Assembly (NCBI GenBank): GCA_022885665.1
Contig: JAGQDJ010000608.1
Location: 186,001 to 250,000 of the forward strand
Length of the DNA stretch: 64,000 nt
Direction: 5' to 3'
Source: Triops longicaudatus
Taxonomy: Eukaryota; Arthropoda; Branchiopoda; Notostraca; Triopsidae
Part shown: piece after piece, positions 42,116 through 52,300 of the stretch
Layout of the letters: each line of letters opens with the position of its first letter
How positions within the stretch are numbered: position 1 is the first letter of the stretch
Translations under genes and position numbers: made by a program
Notes under the pieces: model-generated
Told to the model about the DNA's origin: nothing
Database searches by the model: none
Seen by the model: only the letters and a program-made list of their open reading frames with translations

Positions 42116-43554
42116 AGAAAAGTTAAATGGATATTTGTAAAGCAATGGAATGCCAGCGAGTCTGGTCTCGCTGATCTGACTACGTTGGACAGACACCGAT
42201 TGAAGTCGCAGGTTAAATTTAGTAATAAGTTGCAGCAGGTAAGGTTTAGTTACATTTAGTTTGAGTTATTTAGCTAATGTTTTTTTCGTCAGTCGGTCTC
42301 GGCGTGAGCAGAGCTCGTTGCGGCAGATTATGATAGGTTCAGTTATAGCGAACTCAGTTGCAAGTACCGAGCCCCGCACTAGAAACTCAGTTCTTATCCA
42401 TGTGACGTCACACCTATAAGACCAAATGGGACAATCAAGTCCAACTGAGGACGTAGAATGCACTCAGTGCCAAAAAATGCAGCACTACTCTCCCAGCTGA
42501 ACTCGCTATTAGGTTAAGAATAACAGGGCATTACCAAAAACTAAAGGTAAAGGTAAAATTAAGATAGTTAAAATAGGCTAACATTGTAGTAAAAAATGAC
42601 CATAAAACAACGAAACGTAAGGAGGCAAAAGTAGTTTTATAGAAAAAAATGGAAGGAAAAAATTTGACGGTCTATCGAGTGAACGGGGAAATTTGAAACG
42701 AGTGCATTCGCCAATTTTGCAAGAGCAATTGGCTGATCTTAATATTATACTACGTATAGAGTACTACCGTATGTTATTCAGTGGTATTAAAACAACTCCA
42801 ATTAACGGCCTTAATTAATGCAAGGTTTCATAAACTTTTGGGCTTGTGGCGCCCTTTGCGTTATGGGCCCTATGTCACTTTGCCCCATTTCAAAACCGCA
42901 CACGCCAAACTAAAATTAGGTAAAGTTTTGGTCATTCTCACCGCGTGCCGTTTGACAATGACTGTGCTAACCGCATGCCATTGGGTAATTGTGAAATTTC
43001 ACATGTGGGGAGCGTTGGTGTGGGTCTCGGTAGATTCAAAATGAATGTGGAGTCAGATACTACAGTCGCAAATGCCGCAGCGCATAGCATAATGCTTCTC
43101 TTACTCTTCTTATGGTATAGCAACCAGGAGTCAAACCCAGAGATCGACCTGTACCCGAACTCCTCACGGTATCGCAGAACATGATTTCCTATATCAAAAT
43201 TGAATGTATCACATCATATGATTCCTCTTATTCTACGTTTCTAGTATACATCTATTATATCTAGCAATGCTTCGTTTCCTACGTTTCGTGTACCTATTCT
43301 AAGTACTGAGTTTACATGGCTTGTCTACAGAAATACGGTTGTGTAGTCTCAAATTGGGGTTATATTTCAAAGGCTAAATATATATGATACATGAAATGTT
43401 TAATTAAACAGAAGCCACATTATTTCCTCTGCCTCCGCCTGTGCAATTCCGTAATAGTAACACCAACAAGTTTACGTAACAAACCACCCTGGAAAATTTT
43501 ACAGGAAACCGTGTCATTGCGCGTCACCGTCCAATAACCATTGAAGTCTTCGTC

Positions 43555-43560
43555 TTTATT
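43555..43560 (-). terminator. poly(A) signal for SMIM14
   Basis: TTTATT on the plus strand is AATAAA on the minus strand. It lies 58 bases past the SMIM14 stop codon, the same spacing as for the protease gene in this window. Confidence 0.6.
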
Positions 43561-43617
43561 TGCCATTGGTCCAGATCACTTATTTCAAGAAAGCTGCTGG
43601 TAACGAGCTACTTTAGG

Positions 43618-44049
43618 CTAGTTAACAGCAGGTGGTGCAGGCGGTCCTCTGCCACTCGGTCCCTATGTGAACGAAAAAATAATGGCCTGATGATTACGAA
43701 ACCAAAACCACAGAGCATTAATTACCTGTCCAGCCTTTCCGTCACCTCTGTTTCTGAGCGAAGGTGGACGCATCAAGTACAACGCAACAGCTAAAACGGC
43801 CCAGCACATCATCATAAATAACACGCCATTATCAGCATTCGGGGCACCCTGTGGTCCAGGAAGATCTGTAAGGCATTCGTTGTCGTTGCAATATGTTTGC
43901 GATGATCTTAACTACGGAGCGAAATAAAAATTAATTGTTTATCGGTTTAAGATGTTTCAAGAAATTACCAAATTAATTAGCCTCCTCATGGCCATTTCAT
44001 GATTCCAGATGCACTCGCACAAGTCAAAGCCATCACCGCCGTCCGCCAT
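43618..44049 (-). CDS. SMIM14: small integral membrane protein 14 (SMIM14)
   Basis: Three coding exons on the minus strand, 43969-44049, 43726-43911 and 43618-43662, give 103 residues (the vertebrate protein is about 99). All junctions are phase 0 with GT/AG borders, and the introns are 57 and 63 bases. The N-terminus has the family pattern of two close cysteines (CEC), a His-Glu and MRRLINLLR. Next come YCNDNEC and a conserved LPGP. One hydrophobic helix runs at about residues 56-74 (GVLFMMMCWAVLAVALYLM), then RPPSLR and a proline-rich tail ending PPAPPAVN. The vertebrate protein is a poorly characterised one-pass membrane protein of the endoplasmic reticulum. The ATG directly follows a splice acceptor (TTTTTCAG), so the 5' UTR must be on a separate upstream exon. 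I am confident of the identity; its molecular role is unknown. Confidence 0.92.
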
Positions 44050-44340
44050 CTGAAAAATATAGTTAATGATAAACTTGTACTATTTTATTAAATAAAACAA
44101 TGTAACAGGAAAAATCTGCGAATGCGCAAATGGGGACATGCAATCAAGATACGGACAACCGCCAAGGTTTTGCCTTTTACCTGGCAACAAAGAATTAAGA
44201 AAGTACAGTATTTGATCTTATCACAGTATATGGTAGATAAAAGAGCATTCTATTTGATTAAGGTATAGATGCGATATGTTTGTAAACGTTAGGGTACTAT
44301 TCTTCTAAAACCCCATCTCGATTCCTAGTTTTCACATCCT

Positions 44341-44518
44341 CAACCTAATTACTAAACCTAACCTAACTATAACATAGCATAACCTAATTTAACTCATTTT
44401 AACAAATTTGAAGGCATTTAATCCCTGCGCGCCTACGCAAACAATAGGAAAATCAATGAAAACGATAAGCCACTTCGGTTAGGTTTATTTAAGATAGGTA
44501 AGTCAGGTCAGGTTAGGC
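44341..44518. repeat. degenerate interstitial CCTAA / TTAGG repeats
   Basis: At 44341-44391 there are repeated CCTAA units (for example AAACCTAACCTAACTATAAC). At 44477-44518 the complementary TTAGG-type units appear (GGTTAGGTTT, GGTCAGGTTAGG), so the two blocks face each other. TTAGG is the usual arthropod telomere unit, and AACCTAACC motifs are common in arthropod non-coding DNA. The blocks lie in the inferred 5' UTR intron of SMIM14. Confidence 0.5.
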
Positions 44519-44741
44519 CCAGATTATGTTCAACAATGTTTACTTGTAAGTTTAGTGAAGTTTTCACCCACAGATATCGGTTGTGAGATGAGCAAATCGA
44601 GGGGGGAGGGGGAGAAGAATAGTACCAACGTTAGCTATTTGTAAACAAAAAATGAATGATAATTCACTGCAGTAAATAAACAAGCTTATGTTTCACACCC
44701 TTCACAGTCTACACTCTGTGTCAAACCGACAAAATAACCAA

Positions 44742-44810
44742 ATGTAAATACGTTTGTACATACGAAGTTCCAGCAATAGGCCCTGGCCTCCGCTAGTAAA
44801 GTAAAAAAAA
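44742..44810 (+). repeat. dispersed repeat ending in A8 (copy 1)
   Basis: It aligns with 55916-55990 over most of its length. Shared blocks include TGTAAATA, GTTTGT, AAGTTCC, a ...TAGG block followed by GGCC/GCC, and a common end GTAAAGTAAAAAAAA. The A-rich end suggests a short retroposon. No tRNA-like head was recognised. Confidence 0.45.
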
Positions 44811-44874
44811 TACGCAAAATAAGGTAATTCTAATCATGCCTCCGGAATGCAACTATTGCAGTCCAAACACTTAC

Positions 44875-44925
44875 CTTTCTTTGGTATATTTAAAACAGAG
44901 ATGAAGACAAAGGAATGAAAACACA
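44875..44925 (-). other. candidate 5' UTR exon of SMIM14 (right edge approximate)
   Basis: SMIM14 needs an upstream non-coding exon because its coding exon begins at the ATG right after an acceptor. The minus strand has a strong donor, AAAGAAAG|GTAAGTG, with the exon ending at 44875. Its far end cannot be fixed from sequence. A GATTGG (CCAAT-type) box lies about 115 bases further upstream, near 44987-44993. Other donors are possible. Confidence 0.35.
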
Positions 44926-46388
44926 ACCACGGAATGAAAGCTCCTGTGCGTTTGTTGTTATTGCTGTAATACGAAGCCAATCAGGAAGTCCCAACTAAGT
45001 TAACGCACTAGGCGTTCTCTTATTGGGAGCTCTCTAAGCGCGCCGAATTTGAAACCTCACTACAAAGAGAAATACGAACCAGAATGCATCTTTCCTGACA
45101 GACACCACCTGCCAGCCTGGGCCTGACTAGCATATGGCAGTGGCCAAGCAGACTGTTATTTGCAAGTTTTGGCTGACAGAACTCGACACCTTGTCATGTC
45201 TCACTCAGGAAGCCAATGCGCTGTAGGTTAAGTGATGCCCATAAAAACTGAGTACGGTAACCTTGTCTCCGATTTACGCGATCTCGTTTTACAAAATTTC
45301 AATTTTACACGGTCAAAAATTTGGTATAATGTTGGTTAAGTTTGGCTTAAAATTATCCGCTTCACGGCCCCGTAGCACAGAATTACGTAACCAGTGCGTC
45401 CCTTCAGTATACTGATAAATAGTTTGCCTTAAAAAGACATAACTACCACAGCTCTACAGCAAATTCGCGAGAATGAAAGAGCAGATTTTACGAGTCATTT
45501 CCAATAGGCACCACTTCTGGGGTTTTGTAAATAATCTTTACCTGTTTACATCAGTTGCACGAGTTTAGTCGGCCTTTCTTCATAAGTAGAATTCAAATTA
45601 GAATTTTGCTGAAATGTTAGATAATTCAAAAAGAATAAACTATTTGAGAACACGGAACACATTTCTATCTTATACGTGTAAAACATGATTCAATTTATGC
45701 GCTTTTCGTTTCTGGGGAACCGATCTACCGCGTAAATAAGGGGTTAACTATACTATCACAAGCTACGCTGGTGCCTTCTGTGTACCCCCTTTTATGCCAC
45801 AATATTTACATACGAAGTGACAGAATGTAGTTGCACATAGTCTTTTTTAGTATTCCACATTTATTTAGCCTAAAAGATCGATGAGTTTGCTTAAGAGATC
45901 AGAACAGACTAGCAAGTTCCGGAAGTTCATTTAACGTGACAAGTTTTCAACATGGTGATCGATAAGCAAAACGACTAGTTATTACACTTTTTTTTACTTA
46001 TACTACCCAAATAATGGGAACAATCTCCTCCACTAGCTTTTCGGGAACGTAACAAGATTACTTTAAGTAGTTGTTTCACAGATGCGACTAGATACATGCA
46101 ACATGAGATCCAAAGTTGATCGAGTATTACAAGTGCCTCCGCCATTTCAACTAGCGGGCAGCTCATACCCAAAGCAGTAGAGTATTTTAAGTACTTACGG
46201 CCGCAGATCCGGTCAATAATCTCCAGAAAACATACATTCTCATACAATCGCTCAGTGCATTCTGGGCAACAAGAAGTCCAGAATACTGATTTTAACAATC
46301 ATGTTACCTATCTCATGCTTCCTCACATTCTTAACTCCATTGCAAAACGCTATTGCACACAATACCATTAATTTTTCAGTACATTTGA
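44926..46388. other. intergenic DNA between SMIM14 and Srrm234
   Basis: About 1.4 kb holding the presumed SMIM14 promoter on the left (GATTGG near 44987-44993) and the 3' UTR of Srrm234 on the right. The first AATAAA on the minus strand past the Srrm234 stop is around 45860, roughly 530 bases downstream. The 107-codon frame at 45975-46298 has no recognisable motif. Confidence 0.4.
45729..45753. mobile_element. pogo/Tigger-like end fragment
   Basis: CCGCGTAAATAAGGGGTTAA followed by CTATA resembles the right ends at 27980 and 35871 (CGCGAATAAGGAGC...ACTGTA). It is short and decayed. Confidence 0.2.
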
Positions 46389-49300
46389 CTAGCGACTGTT
46401 CTCTCGACTACGCGTGCTACTCTTCTTTCTTCTTGCACTGTTATGCGAGGATGCCCGGGACCCCCGTGAAGACGCTTTTCGTGACCTTGATGACGACCTC
46501 GAACTGCTTCTCCTAGTACTACAACTGCTAACGGAAGAATGTCGCAACCGAGATCGAGACCGTGCTGGCCGACTCGATCTGGCCCTAGAATGTGAACGTG
46601 ACCGGGAATAACTTCTCGAGGACCTACTCCACGACGATCGTGACCGTGAGCGACTCCTCGAACGAGAGGACCGGCTAGAACGATCCCAGTAATCGGACTC
46701 GGAGCTGCTCGTTAGCGGAGTAGGCGTTGGACGATGGTATGGAATAGGACGCTTACGGGCACTAATAAGACATAAGTCGAGTGTTAGTAAAAACCCTGCT
46801 ATTGTTAATCCTTCCCCCATCCCGGTATTACTTTTTCAACCCCTTACTGAATAAAACAAATAACATTTTAAAACGTGAAGAAAATTACGATGGTTTTACC
46901 AAACCGAAAATTCCATTGATGAAATCAACTAAAAAATAATAAGGCGAAAAGATACAAGCTGGAGGTATAGAAAACAGCAAAAATAAGGTGGACCTTACCG
47001 TCAATGTCACTTGGGCATCCTAAGGGAGCTTGCTGTAACAAGAACATCGTATACAAGGGCCAGGGATAAACACAACTTAGATGTACGACAAAACGAAAAC
47101 CAGCGAGGCCGAAACTGAGGAAAGTGTATTCAACTACTAGAAAAGGAAGTAGGATACATGCGATACAGAAGGGAAAATGGAGCTAAACAAAATAAATAAA
47201 AAATTAAGTGTCTAAGTATCGATGTGTTTTTCTGACACCGAAAATTACAACCAAATCATGAAAAATAAAATAATGAAAAAGAAACGTGGCTGAAGATAAA
47301 AGTTTCTCTCAATTGTCCCCTTTACCTCGTAATGCGACGTTTGTCAAGGAAAGACGGTGAGCCAGAACGCCGAGGAATGGACAGCGAACGGCTACGGGAA
47401 CGCGAACTCGAAGAGCTGGACGATGAGTCGGACGAGGAATCCGACGTATCGGAAGAACTGCTCGAATCTTCCGAGGAACTCTTGCGACTTCTGCGCGACT
47501 TTTTCTTACCGGATTGATGTGAACTGTCGGAGTCAGAGTCTGAAGACGATGACGACGACGACGAGGATGACGAAGACGACGAGGAAGAGGAAGAGCTTTT
47601 CCCTGTCGAAAGCTTCCGGTTGGGCAAAGGGAACGAAACCTTTTCGGATGTGATAACTTCCGTGTCACCTTTGGGTTGCTCGAGCACACGCGCCTGTGGC
47701 GGAATCTCTTCGTAGCGGTTCGGATTCCGGCGTACGGGAGAGTAACTCAAACTACGGCTACGACTGCGACTGTTGGAGCGCGACCGGTTGCGCTGGGAAG
47801 TTTTACTTGAAATGGGTTGAGCTGGTGGGCTTTTCCGGCGTGATTCTTGTGTCGAACTTCCTTTTTCAGATTTCTGCGCGTCTTTTTCAGCCACAGACTT
47901 ACTTTTAGAGCTTCCGGTGTGCCTATCAGCAGAAGCTTTGCGTTCTTTACGCTCTTCACGAGGTGGCGCTGTTTCCGTAACGTTCTTCTTACGGCTATCA
48001 TCCTCAGCCTCCTTGTTACGGTCATTGGAGCGTTCACGGCGTGAACGCTCTGGGATCTTCTCTCGATCTTTACGGTCTCCATTGGGCGAGTCTCGTCTGC
48101 GCTCTCTGGGTGAGTCTTTGCGTTCATGGCGATCGTCACGCCTATCTCGGTCTTGATCCCTGTATCGGTCAGAGTTCTCCCGTCTGGCTCGATCCCGCTC
48201 CCTACTGCGATCTCGCTCACGCTCCCTACTGCGATCTCGATCGCCCTTGTTTCGATTCCGGTCGTGATCTTTGCTCCTATCCTCATCGCGTTCGCGTTCT
48301 TTCCGTCGCTCTTGATCTCGATCTTTCCGCCCTTCTGCGTCACGATCCCTGCTCCTATCTCTCTTCCTATTCAAGTCTCTATCACGCTCGTTGCGTTCAT
48401 CCCGACGGCGAGTTGTACCATTCTTGTCGCGATCCTTGAGTTCCTGCTTTGCGTTGGCTTCCACTGCGTCAGGTTTTTCCTTCTCTATAGGTGCTGGTTC
48501 GTCTTTTCGATTGCTGCTACGTTCGGAGGCATCGCGACGACTGCGCCCAGTGTCATCCCGGTTGGAACGATGACGATCACTACGCTCATGGTCCTGTTCA
48601 CGACGGTCACGTGATTCAGGCTTTCTGGTTGAATCCGTTCGATTTTGTTTGTCGTCCGGTCGGATTCTTTCAGAAGATCGTTCGCGAGGCTTGTCATCAT
48701 GTCTGGGACGTCCGTCTTTATTAGACCCATTGGCCTCCTTGCCACTGTCGTGTCGATCAGCCCTGGCATTGTATTCGTCCGAGGCTTTCTCCTATGGTGA
48801 GTCAAAGTATTAGAAGAAATGGAATTACGAAAGTAACCAAGGCAGAAACATCCGAACAATTTTATGGTAACGAAATGACTAGCCAACAGCACTGAGAAAG
48901 AGGGCATACGTGTGCGTGTTTTATTTTATTTTTTTTTTGCTTTTTGTGTGTTGTGTTTGTGTTTTAAGATTACTTACGAGATGGTGAGGTCACTCCTGGA
49001 TAAGGCATGGCAGTTATATAAAGTAGACAAGTTTAATGGAACAGAGAAAAGAAATGGACGGATCTTTTTCTATTATTTACAGCAAGAAATAAATAAAACA
49101 AAAGCTCACAAGTGCTTTAGATCTTTTCATACTTGTACGGATTAAAAATTATAAAAAAATAACCAAGGCTGAAGTTAAGGTTCTAAAAGGTTGCCTATGG
49201 TGGATGGTAAACGGACAGGGAAGACTACTATATTTCAACTTATTTCCAAGCTCTTTATCACGAAAGAATTACTTATCCGGTGACAAATGTATCAATGTAC

Positions 49301-52300
49301 AGCTCCAAGTGGAATCTTTACTATTGGTACCGCAACCGGTATTTTCTGTAGTGAGTCAGGAAACCGGGTACACGAGAACCCACGGTTCTTATACCCAAGT
49401 TGAACTTTAAAATACTTTACATACGAATGAAATATTCTTGCGTTTCTATGCCATGTGCGACAATTTGTCAGCGTCTCTAAATTCATTGCGAAGTATTACA
49501 TATTAAAAAGTGAAAACTGTTTGCTATAACCAGAGAAAGGAATGCACGAGGTCATAAAAGTTCGGCTTTCGTGTCCGTTTACTACGAGATAACAGGTACA
49601 AAGGGAAAACGTACGGTACAATACCTTTAGCCCGGAAGCAAGGCAATATTTACTCAATAAATTGAATATTTCCAATGGTAAAAAACATTAGGAAAGCAAA
49701 ACTTTCGTTTTCAAAGTTCCATGCTTTGACGTTAATAATTACTTACTTGCTGTGGACGTTTGTTTCCCAAGGATCGCGGTGGGCTTGGTGAATCGTGGCG
49801 TAACCGTTTCGTCGTTCTTCTATCCTCCCTAATTGAATTATTATATACTATTAGCATTGACTTAAAAATCGGCGATACATTCATACACCATAAGTGTGAT
49901 ACAAGAGTAGCAAGAGTGATAAATTCTTCAGTAGGACGAAGAGGGTGGTCAATAGATTTATTAGGTTTAATTTCTTATCTGGAAGGGGCTACTGCTTATA
50001 CTCTTATCTTAATGTTTCTACTCAACGTGGGATTCTTTTTATCTCTTTGGTTGCTTAGAATTCTGTAGAATTTGCTGCTGCTTGAGTGTGTGGGAATAAT
50101 ACTATAGTCAAAGGTTCTACTATTAACAAATGCGCAGTAGTACACACCATAACACTGAGATTAAATGCAATGCATAACAATAAAATGTTATTCTAATGCC
50201 AGAAATGCTTCACACTTAAAGCAGCGGTTCCAGAGTTATCTTAATACGTGCTACCGAGGGAATTAGCACGAATTACTGTGCTATTGACGGTTGGTAGCAC
50301 GTGCTTAGATGCGAGTGGAAACGGAGCCTTATTCGTGGAAGCTCTGGAAGCTGGACTCTTCATAAGCAAACAGGAACTTAACTAGTAAAAAAAACTTCCT
50401 TGCACAATATTCATCATAACCGAACCTGAACAAAACTCATGAGAAAAAACTTACTTTGCACTATCTTTTTCAGAAGAATCTCTTCGGCCTCCTGTTTTCT
50501 TGCTTTTTGACTTGTCTTTCTCTGTCTTCTCGTCAGATGACGTATCAATCCGTTTCTTTTTCTTGCTTTTGGACTTTTCATCTTCAGACTCCTCAGACGA
50601 ACTGGAACTAAATTAAATGAAGAGAATGAAGCAACTTTTTTCGCTTTTCTAATTCAACAAGTGAAAAACTTACCTGTCTTTCCTCTTCCTCTTCTCCTTT
50701 TTCTTTTCTTTTTTCTTCTTCTTCTCTTTCTTCTCCTTCTTGTCGCTCACTTCTTCCGCATCGAGTGTCGGCGATGGGACTATACCATACTTGGGTGGTT
50801 CGGCGTCTTTTGCATTAGCCGCTTTGCGACTGGCATCGAAACTTGATCCATCGACGTAATTTGCAGATATGCCAAATGCAGCACGTAGTTGAACATTCTT
50901 CTCACGCTGAGCTTCTGCCAGCGCATGTGAATCCTTAACACTAAAAAAGTAACAATATACATTAAATCTTGCATACATGTCTCAACATACATTACTACAA
51001 ATTATCACCATTTAGTACACAAGTTCAGTTAAATTCGGTTTTGTTAGAAAATTAATCCCAAATGTCGCACACTTTCCCTAATCTTATTTCACAGTTCACT
51101 TTCAGGTAACCATTTATACGCTTTACTTCCTCTTATACCTGGGTTCGATTGGAGATTGGACCCGAATTTAAGAGAACATTCGTAATTATAAATATCACTC
51201 TGTGGGCAAACATTTCTTTTATTCAGGTGTATACTGCAATAGAACTTGACTTAAGAAGCATGATATCTGGTCTTTTAGACTTGTGTTGAATACGATCTTA
51301 TGGAGTCCTGTATTTTTTATGAAAAAAAAAAGGACTGATATACCTAACAACGGAGCGAAGGGAGCGTTTCACTGCATCGGGTTCTTCGTCCATGTCCCAA
51401 TCCCAGTATGATCGTGTCCTAACTGGTTCTAAATGGGGCGGGGGCAACATTTTCGGCTTTTTACGTTTACGTTTCTTCTTTCGTTTAAGTTGAGAGCAGT
51501 TACAAGAGCATGATAGAGTGACAACATTAACACCCGGCCACTTCGTGTCTTGGTGGGGAATATACGCCATTACGTCGCTAGCTAACAAGGGTTTCTGAGG
51601 AGGACTCGGAAAGCTACATTTGCGTTCGTTGGTAGCAAAAAACTTTTTCGCGAACGGTGTCGTGTTAGTAGATGCTGTTAGTACAGACAAGGAACGTTGG
51701 TAAAACAAGCTATTTGGAAAGCTTATTTTCTTGGAGGCCTCCAACACGGAATACATGATTTACAATATTAAAAATGGAAGACTTGCGCAAAGGCAAAAGC
51801 ACTATTCAATACAATAAAATGGAAGACCATGGAATATGTTGCAAAAGCAACTGGAAGACAAGGGATTCACTCGTCACTAATATGCGCTTTAACTTCTCAC
51901 ATGATTAAATTAAGACCTTCGTTACAAACTTTGCAGAAATATTTAGCGTAACGAACGCCCACAATGGCACCCATCCTACGCGAAGATGATACCGAACGTG
52001 AAGCTGGGCGAGGGATAAGGAAAGAGCCCCGAAATCAATAAAACGTTCCCTCGGGACCTGCGCAACTTTTCTTGCGTACATGAAGCATGGGATGAAAAAC
52101 ACGCGTGTTTACCCTGTGCTAACACCTTAAGTTTTCTCTTTTGCGGAAAATTTTTGCACAACTCACCACAACTTACATTAATCTCCCGAATTCATCCCGT
52201 TCGTAAGGTTTGCTCTGGGTCGACTTTTCCTTTTCAATTAACATAGCACGGTAGGCACTTAGTTTTTCTTGAATTTCGTCTTCCGGTAGCCTGTCATAAA

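Larger units (their letters stand above)
25401..43554. other. gene-free AT-rich stretch with scattered transposon-like remnants
   Basis: About 18 kb with no supported gene. The open frames here are short, without recognised domains and not linked by consistent splice sites. The recognisable structure consists of pogo/Tigger-like terminal fragments (27892-27980, 35786-35871), an inverted-repeat element (32270-32484), a strong hairpin (32219-32254), a 16-base palindrome (36064-36079), a C-run (33986-33996) and a 31-base poly(A) run (42082-42112). Confidence 0.5.

Noticed and set aside
43110..43180. Minus-strand B-box-like GGTTTGACTCC suggesting a tRNA
   Set aside because: No matching A box at the right distance and no acceptor stem; at most a decayed tRNA-like retroposon.
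45975..46298. 107-codon minus-strand ORF downstream of Srrm234
   Set aside because: Lies in the expected 3' UTR, has no motif and no in-phase splice link to exon 7, whose TAG stop follows a natural RS tail.
47747..48343. 198-codon minus-strand ORF in another frame of the same exon
   Set aside because: It overlaps exon 6 out of frame and exists only because of the repeated arginine codons.
48126..48614. 162-codon plus-strand ORF opposite the Srrm234 RS region
   Set aside because: The simple RD/RE/RS codon repeats on the minus strand leave all other frames open; the antisense protein (I, V, P, A-rich) is a shadow of the repeat.
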